Origin: Shuttleworthia sp045545575
Lineage (GTDB): Bacteria; Bacillota; Clostridia; Lachnospirales; Lachnospiraceae
Length of the DNA stretch: 64,000 bases
Direction: 5' to 3'
Assembly (NCBI GenBank): GCA_045545575.1
Contig: JAZQBE010000066.1
Coordinates: 9,801 to 73,800 of the forward strand
In this document: positions 43,006 through 50,091 of the stretch, one piece after another
Position numbering within the stretch: the stretch's first letter is position 1
How the letters are laid out: every line of letters begins with the position of its first letter
The notes under the pieces: generated by a model
What the model was told of the DNA's origin: nothing
The model's input: the letters and a program-made list of their open reading frames with translations, nothing else
Database searches by the model: none
Program-made: the position numbers and the translations under genes

Positions 43006-43857
43006 ATGAACGACAAAATCAAAATTCATCCTGGGACCGTGCAGGAGACCCTGATCATTCCGCTTTACGCGCGCAAGAAGTGCTCCGATCAGTTTCCCGC
43101 GCTTTACACGGATCCGATGGCTTCCGAGATCTGCAGCTGTCTGGACTACGATTTCGCGCCGCTGGACAAAAAATACGAGAATACACTGGTCCGGTTCGGC
43201 GCGCTGGAAGGAGCGCAGCGGCAGAAAGACATGATGTGGGAGATCAAGGATTACCTGCGGGATCATCCCAAAGCCGCCATTGTCTGCATGGGATGCGGGC
43301 TCGATTTTGACCCGCGCCGCTGCGCAAATGAAAACACGACGATCTACAACCTGGACTTCCCGGACGTCATCGCCGCCCGCGAGGAGCTGGCGCCGACGGA
43401 TCCCCGGGAGATAAACATTGCAGCGGATCTGACGGACCTTTCGTGGATGGACCGGGTACAGGTGCCGGAGGGCGCGGTATTTTATGCCGCCGGCGTGTTC
43501 TATTATCTGAAAAAAGAAGATGTGAAAAGGATCGCTCTCGGCATCGCGAATCGTTACCCCGGCGCGCGGCTTTTGTTTGACTGCGTCGGACAGACCGGGT
43601 ACAGGATGATGATGAAGGGCGTGCTCAAAGAGCACGGAATGGAGGATCTGGGCAACTGGTTTTACTCGGAAGCCCCGGTGCAGGAGTTTTCCGCGTGGTC
43701 GGACAGGATCCGGGTTTCCGCCCGGGGATACATGCTGGGCTATTACGATATGAAGGTCCCCGGCGTGCGGAGGATTCACCGCTTTCTGGCAAAGATCGGG
43801 GATGGTGTCATGAAAATGCTGATCGTGCGGATGGACATGCAAAATCTGCCCGTTTGA
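43006..43857 (+). CDS. Class I SAM-dependent methyltransferase, leucine-carboxyl/TcmP-like
   Basis: A 283-residue methyltransferase of the PPM1/TcmP-like group, common in Clostridia with unknown substrates. Seen: ETLIIPLYARKKCSDQFPALYTD at the start (quoted in part), the SAM-binding VCMGCGLDFDPRR, IYNLDFPDVIAAREEL and the AAGVFYYLKKEDVK segment. AAAGGAG lies before the ATG and it has its own promoter. Neighbours (rarA, Uma2) give no hint of substrate. Natural-product O-methylation and small-molecule detoxification are both possible. Confidence 0.82.
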   Translation: MNDKIKIHPGTVQETLIIPLYARKKCSDQFPALYTDPMASEICSCLDYDFAPLDKKYENTLVRFGALEGAQRQKDMMWEIKDYLRDHPKAAIVCMGCGLDFDPRRCANENTTIYNLDFPDVIAAREELAPTDPREINIAADLTDLSWMDRVQVPEGAVFYAAGVFYYLKKEDVKRIALGIANRYPGARLLFDCVGQTGYRMMMKGVLKEHGMEDLGNWFYSEAPVQEFSAWSDRIRVSARGYMLGYYDMKVPGVRRIHRFLAKIGDGVMKMLIVRMDMQNLPV

Positions 43858-43881
43858 CAGGGAAATGATACCTGCGATTCA

Positions 43882-43910
43882 TTGACAGCAGGCGAAGAAG
43901 GGAGTAATAT
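43882..43910 (+). promoter_or_regulatory. Promoter of the second XRE-Uma2 gene
   Basis: TTGACA (43882-43887), a 17-base spacer and TAATAT (43905-43910). Near consensus, about 130 bases before the start, leaving a longish leader. Confidence 0.75.
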
Positions 43911-44043
43911 ACAGATATTAAATAAACCATTTCGGAGCCATAAATGCAAAAAATATCTCTGAATCACGGAAACAGGAGAGCCGTTTTGGAACCATAAAAG
44001 CGGGAAGCCGGTTGGAGGCTGTTTCATCAGGAAGGAGACCATC

Positions 44044-44922
44044 GTGACGATTGAAGAGTTAAAGAATCGAAAGCGGGAACTGGGCTATTCCAATGCCCTT
44101 GTGGCTGCCATCTCCGGAATTCCTCTCGGCACCGTGCAGAAATTTTTCGGCGGCGCCACAAAACATCCCCGGCACGAAACCATCCGGGCCATCACCAAGG
44201 CCCTCTATCCGATGGGGACCGAGGGTGCGGCGGCTTTTCCGGGGGAAAGCAAGGCCATCCGTCTGTCTTACAGCACGCCGGAGAGCTTCGTTTGCGGAAA
44301 CAGTGATCCCGGAGCACAGACGATGATTCTTAGAGAAAGCACTCCTGCATACCGGGGCCGCCCGGAATGGAAAACGATTGATGATTACTACGCACTTCCG
44401 GATGACGTGCGGGTGGAGCTGATTGACGGCGAATTCTATGAAATGGAGGCACCGACGTTTGAACATCAGGAGCTCATGTTTTCCATCGCGATGCAGATCC
44501 GTATGTGCATCGACGCCCATGGATCTGCGTGCCGGGTTTTCGTCTCTCCCGTGGATATCCAGCTTGACCGTGATCAGTACACCATGGTTCAGCCGGACGT
44601 GGTGGTGATCTGCGATGACGAGCGCCTGAAACGGCGGGTCTGTTTCGGCGCGCCGGATCTGGTGGTGGAGGTGCTTTCGCCTTCCACGCGCCGGAAGGAT
44701 CTGACGCTGAAAATGAAAAAGTATATCAACGCCGGCGTGCGGGAATACTGGGTGGTGGATCCTTCTTCTGAACGCGTGGTCACCTACCGTTTTGACGATC
44801 CGGACCTGCCGCTGATCTGCGGCTATGAAGACCGGGTGCCCATCGGCATTTCCGATGGACAGTGCAGTATTGATTTTAAGAAAATATGGGACAGCGCCAG
44901 AGAACTGCGGCGCGAAGACTAG
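44044..44922 (+). CDS. XRE-type helix-turn-helix fused to Uma2 nuclease-like domain, paralog 2
   Basis: A 292-residue protein with the same plan as the minus-strand gene at 13764-14705: an N-terminal HTH (ALVAAISGIPLGTVQKFFGG) and a Uma2 domain with VQPDVVVICDD, LVVEVLSPSTRRKD and WVVDPSSERVVTY. The PD-(D/E)xK residues appear intact. GGAAGGAG precedes the start. uvrA2 begins 14 bases after its stop with no clear ribosome site, so the two are probably one transcript. The function of HTH-Uma2 fusions is not established. Confidence 0.85.
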   Translation: MTIEELKNRKRELGYSNALVAAISGIPLGTVQKFFGGATKHPRHETIRAITKALYPMGTEGAAAFPGESKAIRLSYSTPESFVCGNSDPGAQTMILRESTPAYRGRPEWKTIDDYYALPDDVRVELIDGEFYEMEAPTFEHQELMFSIAMQIRMCIDAHGSACRVFVSPVDIQLDRDQYTMVQPDVVVICDDERLKRRVCFGAPDLVVEVLSPSTRRKDLTLKMKKYINAGVREYWVVDPSSERVVTYRFDDPDLPLICGYEDRVPIGISDGQCSIDFKKIWDSARELRRED

Positions 44923-44936
44923 TCCAATAATCAGAA

Positions 44937-47453
44937 ATGAATTATAGATTAAACGAAATGAAATCAGAATCGCCAAAACGCATTGAGATCAGGGGAGCGC
45001 GGGTACACAACCTGAAAAACATCGATGTGGACGTGCCGTTAGGCTGCATCACCGGCATTGCCGGCGTGTCCGGCTCCGGGAAATCCTCTCTGGCACTGGG
45101 TGTGCTGTACGCCGAAGGCTCTCGAAGATATTTGGAATCACTTTCTACATACACGCGCCGACGCATGACCCAGGCAGCCAAGGCGGACGTGGACGACGTG
45201 CGTTACGTGCCGGCGGCCCTTGCGCTGCACCAGCGTCCGGGCGTGCCGGGTATCCGTTCCACTTTTGGCACGGGCACGGAGCTGTTAAACAGCCTGCGGC
45301 TGATGTATTCCCGTCTGGCGAATCACCGCTGCCCCAACGGACACATGCAGAAGCCGACCCTGGCTGTCGCGGCCGGGCAGGAGATCATCTGCCCGGAGTG
45401 CGGCGAGCGCTTCTATGCACCCGGCGCGGAGGAGCTGGCCTTCAACAGCCAGGGCGCCTGTCCCTGCTGTCAGGGAACGGGCACCGTGCGCACGGTAGAC
45501 GAATCCACCCTGGTGCCGGACGAGTCCCTGTCCATCGACGAGGGGGCAGTGCTGCCCTGGCAGACGCTGATGTGGAGTCTGATGAAAGATATCGCCCGGG
45601 AACTGGGCGTGCGGACCGACGTGCCGTTTTCAGAGCTTACGAAAAAAGAGCGCGACCTGGTCTTTTACGGACCGCCGGTGAAGCATCACATGATCTACCA
45701 GAACCGCACCAGCGGCGCGTCGGGGGAGATGGATTTCACCTACTTCAACGCGATCTATACCGTTGAAAACGCTTTGTCCAAGGTGAAAGACGAAAAGGGC
45801 ATGAAGCGGGTGGAGAAGTTCCTCAAGGAAGAGTCCTGCCCGGAATGCGGCGGCACACGCCTTTCCGAGACCGCCCGCGCACCGAAGCTTCGGGGCATCT
45901 CCCTCGCGGAAGCCTGCACCATGACCCTGTCGGACTGCGCGGACTGGGTGAAGGGCGTGCCGGATTCCCTGCCGGAAGAAATGCGCCCCATGGCCAAAAG
46001 CATCTGCCAGTCCTTTGACACGGCTGCAAAGCGCCTGATGGACTTAGGACTGTCATATCTGACCTTAGACCGCGCCGCGTCCACCCTGTCCACCGGGGAA
46101 CGCCAGCGCATGCAGCTGGCCCGCGCCGTGCGCAACCGCACCACGGGCGTGCTGTACGTGCTGGACGAGCCATCCATCGGTCTGCATCCGGCAAACATCG
46201 AAGGCTTAAACGCTGTCATGCACGATCTGGTGGCGGACGGCAATTCCGTCCTGCTGGTGGATCACGACACACAGATTCTGAAGGAAGCCGACTGGATCAT
46301 CGAGATGGGACCGGAAGCCGGCGCCCGGGGCGGCGAGGTGCTTGCGGAGGGAACGGTGGCGCAAATTGCGGCTGACGGGGACTCAAAGATCGGTCCGTTC
46401 CTGGCAGAAAAGAGCAAAACAGAGGTCTGTCCGCGGGACACGAATTCGAAAGAGGATCTGTTTTCCATGGGCACCATTCACATGGAAACGGAGGCTATTC
46501 ACACCGTCCATCCGCTTTCGGCGGACATCCCCAAAGGACGTCTGACTGTGGTCACCGGCGTTTCCGGTTCCGGGAAAACGACGATGATTCTGGAGAGCCT
46601 CGTGCCCGGGCTGGAAGCGCTGACATCCGAAAGGCCGATGCCGTCCCATGTCAAAAAACTTGAGGCAGACGGTATCACCCGCGTCAAACTGATCGACGCT
46701 ACCCCCATCGGCATCAATGTCCGCTCTACCGTGGCCACTTATGCCAACGTGCACGATGAGCTGCGCAAGATCTACGCCCGCACACCGGACGCGAAGGCCC
46801 GGAAACACAAAGCCGGCGATTTCTCCTACAACACGGGTTCCCTGCGATGCCCGGTGTGCGACGGCACCGGAATGATCAGCCTGGACGTGCAGTTTCTGCC
46901 GGACGTGGAGATCCCCTGTCCCGAGTGCCGGGGCTCGCGGTATGCAAAAGCCGCATACGGCATCCGGTATACGAATAAGGCGAAGGAGCAGAAATCCCTT
47001 CCGGAGCTGATGGACATGGACATCCGCACGGCCATGGATTTCTGTAAAGATATGAAGCTGGTGCACAGCCGGCTGCAGGTGCTGGACGCCCTGGGCTTAG
47101 GCTACCTGACCCTGGGGGAGGAGACCCCCAGCCTGTCCGGCGGCGAGGCCCAGCGACTGAAACTGGCCAGCGAGATGGGGCGTCTGCAGGAGGACGCGGT
47201 GTTTGTCTTTGACGAACCCACCATCGGCCTGCACCCCTTAGACGTACAGCAGCTGCTGGGGGTGTTCCGCACACTGATCGAAAACGGCGCCACGGTGGTG
47301 GTCATTGAGCACGACCTGGACGTGATCCGGAATGCGGATTACATCATCGACATGGGCCCGGGCGGCGGCGCGGCCGGCGGGCGGATTGTCTGCGCCGGCA
47401 TCCAGGAGGATGTACGAAAGCGCCCGGAAAGCCAGACGGGACGCTTCATTTAA
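44937..47453 (+). CDS. UvrA2-type excinuclease-like ATPase
   Basis: An 838-residue ABC-class DNA-binding ATPase. Two ATP sites are complete: GVSGSGKSS with LSTGERQRMQLARA, and GVSGSGKTT with LSGGEAQRLKLASE. Zinc-finger cysteines occur in CPECGERFYAPG...CPCCQGTG and in CPVCDGTGM...CPECRG. It is about 100 residues shorter than standard UvrA, as in the UvrA2 group that lacks the UvrB-binding domain and is linked to DNA-damage or drug tolerance. The start is uncertain: ATG 44937 and ATG 44958 both lack a Shine-Dalgarno site. It is preceded closely by the Uma2 gene. Confidence 0.88.
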   Translation: MNYRLNEMKSESPKRIEIRGARVHNLKNIDVDVPLGCITGIAGVSGSGKSSLALGVLYAEGSRRYLESLSTYTRRRMTQAAKADVDDVRYVPAALALHQRPGVPGIRSTFGTGTELLNSLRLMYSRLANHRCPNGHMQKPTLAVAAGQEIICPECGERFYAPGAEELAFNSQGACPCCQGTGTVRTVDESTLVPDESLSIDEGAVLPWQTLMWSLMKDIARELGVRTDVPFSELTKKERDLVFYGPPVKHHMIYQNRTSGASGEMDFTYFNAIYTVENALSKVKDEKGMKRVEKFLKEESCPECGGTRLSETARAPKLRGISLAEACTMTLSDCADWVKGVPDSLPEEMRPMAKSICQSFDTAAKRLMDLGLSYLTLDRAASTLSTGERQRMQLARAVRNRTTGVLYVLDEPSIGLHPANIEGLNAVMHDLVADGNSVLLVDHDTQILKEADWIIEMGPEAGARGGEVLAEGTVAQIAADGDSKIGPFLAEKSKTEVCPRDTNSKEDLFSMGTIHMETEAIHTVHPLSADIPKGRLTVVTGVSGSGKTTMILESLVPGLEALTSERPMPSHVKKLEADGITRVKLIDATPIGINVRSTVATYANVHDELRKIYARTPDAKARKHKAGDFSYNTGSLRCPVCDGTGMISLDVQFLPDVEIPCPECRGSRYAKAAYGIRYTNKAKEQKSLPELMDMDIRTAMDFCKDMKLVHSRLQVLDALGLGYLTLGEETPSLSGGEAQRLKLASEMGRLQEDAVFVFDEPTIGLHPLDVQQLLGVFRTLIENGATVVVIEHDLDVIRNADYIIDMGPGGGAAGGRIVCAGIQEDVRKRPESQTGRFI

Positions 47454-47492
47454 ACGCCCGGAGCTGGTTGAATTCGAAAGAGAATGTCATCC

Positions 47493-47549
47493 TTTGCAAG
47501 TACAATGATCCTTTTTGCAAATGACTTTCCCTTAAATACGGTGTATAGT
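47493..47549 (+). promoter_or_regulatory. Promoter with 21-bp-spaced direct repeats before the PfkB-AraC operon
   Basis: TTTGCAA at 47493 and again at 47514, exactly 21 bases apart; the second runs into AAATGAC, which overlaps the -35 position (ATGACT 47521-47526). A -10 box TATAGT is at 47544-47549 after 17 bases. The same layout occurs before the GH78 gene. Confidence 0.7.
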
Positions 47550-47600
47550 AGGAATCACAAAGGACGATGGGATGTCACTTATCGGAAAGGAACGAATCTT

Positions 47601-48590
47601 ATGAAAGCACTGGTTTTTGGCTCTTTAAATCTGGATATTGTCTACGCGGTGGATCACTTCGTGCAGCCCGGCGAAACCCAAAGCGCCCTGTCACAGCGTA
47701 CGAATCCCGGCGGGAAGGGCTTAAACCAGGCCATCGCCCTTGCCCGGGCCGGCGCACCCACCTGTTTTGCCGGCTGCCTGGGTGTGAGCGGAGACCGGCT
47801 GAAACACACACTTTCAGAGAACGGTGTGGATGTCACATGGCTTGCTCGGGTGGACACAGCGCAGGGAAGTGCCGTCATTCAGGTGACGCCTGCCGGCGAA
47901 AATGGGATTCTCCTTTTTGAAGGTTCCAACGGCTGTATTTCCTTTGAGCAGGTGGAACAGACCCTGGATGCCTTTGATTCGGGAGACTGGCTGATTCTTC
48001 AAAATGAGATAAATCTGCTTCCCCAGATCGTGGATGCGGCTTATGAGCGTGGTATGCACATCGTGTTAAACCCCTCGCCATATAACGAAAAACTCTCGCC
48101 GGTGGATTTCCGAAAGCTGGACTGGATCCTGGTCAACGAGGTGGAAGCGGCGCAGATCGCCCGGAGTGAAGCGGCAGATCCGAAAACGACACAGAACCCC
48201 CGGACAGATGCGGCAAATCCGAAAACAGCACAGATCGCCCCGGCAGACACAGCGGATCCGGAAGCGGTCTTTCACATCATTCACGGGATGTATCCAAAGG
48301 CATCGGTGCTGATTACCCTTGGCAGGGAAGGCAGCATGGCATTTCAGGTCACGGAATCCGGCGTGGAAACCCATCGCCAGCCGGCGGTCCGGGTGCAGGC
48401 GGTGGATACGACGGCGGCCGGCGATACCTTTACCGGTTATTTCATTTCCGGACTGATGCGAAATCAGCCTCTGGCAGACTGCATGCGGGACGCGGGCATG
48501 GCTTCAGCCATCGCTGTGACCCGCCCCGGCGCGGCAGAGTCCATTCCCATGCGTGCTGAGGTGGAGGACGCCTATGGAAAACAATCTTGA
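47601..48590 (+). CDS. PfkB/ribokinase-family carbohydrate kinase
   Basis: A 329-residue sugar kinase. The N-terminal FGSLNLDIVYAVDHFVQPGET and NPGGKGLNQAIALARAG are ribokinase motif 1, and VDTTAAGDTFTGYF is the ATP/catalytic motif 2 with its aspartate. After VNEVEAAQIA there is an extra segment (about residues 190-222) coded by 39-bp repeats, absent from normal family members. The ATG at 47601 follows GGAAAGGA. The gene overlaps the AraC gene start by 17 bases. It probably phosphorylates the pentose or deoxy sugar released in this locus; the substrate is not determined. Confidence 0.85.
   Translation: MKALVFGSLNLDIVYAVDHFVQPGETQSALSQRTNPGGKGLNQAIALARAGAPTCFAGCLGVSGDRLKHTLSENGVDVTWLARVDTAQGSAVIQVTPAGENGILLFEGSNGCISFEQVEQTLDAFDSGDWLILQNEINLLPQIVDAAYERGMHIVLNPSPYNEKLSPVDFRKLDWILVNEVEAAQIARSEAADPKTTQNPRTDAANPKTAQIAPADTADPEAVFHIIHGMYPKASVLITLGREGSMAFQVTESGVETHRQPAVRVQAVDTTAAGDTFTGYFISGLMRNQPLADCMRDAGMASAIAVTRPGAAESIPMRAEVEDAYGKQS
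48171..48267 (+). repeat. 39-bp imperfect tandem repeats inside the PfkB gene
   Basis: Units starting at 48171, 48210 and (partial) 48249 encode ADPKTTQNPRTDA-like steps. The reading frame is kept because 39 is a multiple of three. Confidence 0.75.
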
Positions 48591-49761
48591 TCACGTGCCC
48601 ATGACAGCCCTGGAATCCCAGCTGAAGATCTATTACCGTATGCGGAAAAAGGAGATGGCCGAAGTCTTTTCACCGGAGGAAATGCTGCGCTATTACGAGT
48701 GGATGGCCGATGAACACGCAAAGCGAAGAAGGACGGCTGCGGGAGAACCCAAGGCCCAGGCCCAGGAACTGGTCAGCGGCGGGGATCTTCATGACATCGC
48801 CGGGGATCTGCTGTCGGACCAAAGACGTCCCCAGGCGGTTCGCCGGCTGCAGAGCGCTCTTTCCTCACCCCGGGAAATCCATTTTTTTTCCGAACGCCAG
48901 CACATCCTGCTGTCCCGGTTTTACCGGTATCTGCCGCCCTACTGGACGGCCAGCGATTTCTTCGAAATTCTCTACTGCGTATCCGGATCCATGCCGGTGT
49001 GGTTCGACCGGGAAAGTTTTCTTCTGACCCCGGGGCAGTTTCTGATCATTCCTCCCGGCATGCGCCGGGCCTGTACCTGTCCCAACGATGAAAATATCGT
49101 TTACTTTTTCATGATGCGCAAGGATTCCTTCCAGCAGCTGTTCGCGAAATCCCTGCCGGCGGCCAGCATTCTGACACACCTGTTTCTGGAAGCGACCAAG
49201 GATCAGGCGGTCAGCGATTATCTGCGGTTTTCCACAGGGCGGGACGAACACATCGAGCAGCTGATCTGTCAGATCCGTCGTCAGTACAAAACCGAAGGAG
49301 CCTACAGTGCCGAAATCATTAACGCGCTGACGGATGGCCTTCTTCTGATGCTGCTTCAGGGCTACGAGCAGACGGCGGAGCTGTCCAAAAACAACAGCAT
49401 GCATTTCAGGCAGGAATACATGGCGGTGCTGAAGGACATTCAGGATCACTTCGCCACCACGAACCTGCCGGAACTGTCCGTTCGCTACGGATACAGCACA
49501 CGGCAGCTGATCCGCATCATTTCCTCCGCCACCGGAATGTGTTTTAAGGACCTGCTGCGGAAACTGAAAATGGATAAAGCGGTCATGTACCTGCAGGACG
49601 GATCCCTGCCGGCAGCGGAAATCGCACAGCGTGTCGGCTATGAGAACGTCAGCAGCTTTTACCGGGCCTTCGGACAGTATTACGGATGCACGCCACTGGA
49701 ATACGTGCAGAGAAACCATTCCCAGGGGATGGAGCAGACCACAGACGCAAGTTTCATATGA
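48574..49761 (+). CDS. AraC-family transcriptional regulator (glycan locus 2)
   Basis: A 395-residue regulator. Residues about 105-195 form a cupin-like sensing domain (ILYCVSGSMPVWFDRESFLL, LTPGQFLIIPPG). The last 100 residues hold the two AraC helix-turn-helix units, with LSVRYGYSTRQLIRIISSATG and AEIAQRVGYENVSSFYRAFGQYYG (quoted in part), ending CTPLEYV. The start at 48574 is seven bases after GTGGAGG and lies inside the kinase gene, so the two are translationally coupled. Direct-repeat operators before this operon and before GH78 are likely its sites. Confidence 0.9.
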   Translation: MENNLDHVPMTALESQLKIYYRMRKKEMAEVFSPEEMLRYYEWMADEHAKRRRTAAGEPKAQAQELVSGGDLHDIAGDLLSDQRRPQAVRRLQSALSSPREIHFFSERQHILLSRFYRYLPPYWTASDFFEILYCVSGSMPVWFDRESFLLTPGQFLIIPPGMRRACTCPNDENIVYFFMMRKDSFQQLFAKSLPAASILTHLFLEATKDQAVSDYLRFSTGRDEHIEQLICQIRRQYKTEGAYSAEIINALTDGLLLMLLQGYEQTAELSKNNSMHFRQEYMAVLKDIQDHFATTNLPELSVRYGYSTRQLIRIISSATGMCFKDLLRKLKMDKAVMYLQDGSLPAAEIAQRVGYENVSSFYRAFGQYYGCTPLEYVQRNHSQGMEQTTDASFI

Positions 49762-49769
49762 AAAGAAAC

Positions 49770-49809
49770 CGGGCTCCGGAAATGTCTGAAAAGATATTTC
49801 CGGAGCCCG
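49770..49809. terminator. Hairpin after the AraC gene, no T-run
   Basis: A perfect 14-bp stem (CGGGCTCCGGAAAT and its complement) follows the stop codon by eight bases. No T-run follows, so it may be an mRNA 3'-end stabiliser or processing site and not a classical terminator. Confidence 0.6.
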
Positions 49810-49938
49810 ATTCAGTGCCATAAGCGCACTTTATACTAAGCGGATCATTCTGCTGTTACATGGGCTCATGAAGCGGCCTGCCAATGTCTGACGACAAAAG
49901 CGGGACGCTTTTTCTTTTTTGCCTTCTGTGTCACTTTC

Positions 49939-49993
49939 TGCAAATGATTCGTTCCTGCCTGTAAATGACCTCCGCCCTTTTTGCTCCTACAAT
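49939..49993 (+). promoter_or_regulatory. Promoter with 21-bp-spaced direct repeats before GH78
   Basis: TGCAAATGA (49939) and TGTAAATGA (49960) are 21 bases apart. ATGACC of the second is at the -35 position, and TACAAT (49988-49993) follows after 17 bases. The geometry is identical to that at 47493-47549. Confidence 0.7.
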
Positions 49994-50091
49994 AACAGCA
50001 GAAACAAAACCTGCGGCACCGATAAAGCCTGCTGTGACAGGCATCCCGCGGGAAGCGTTGCAGCAGGAATCTCACCGGAAAGGACCCGATC

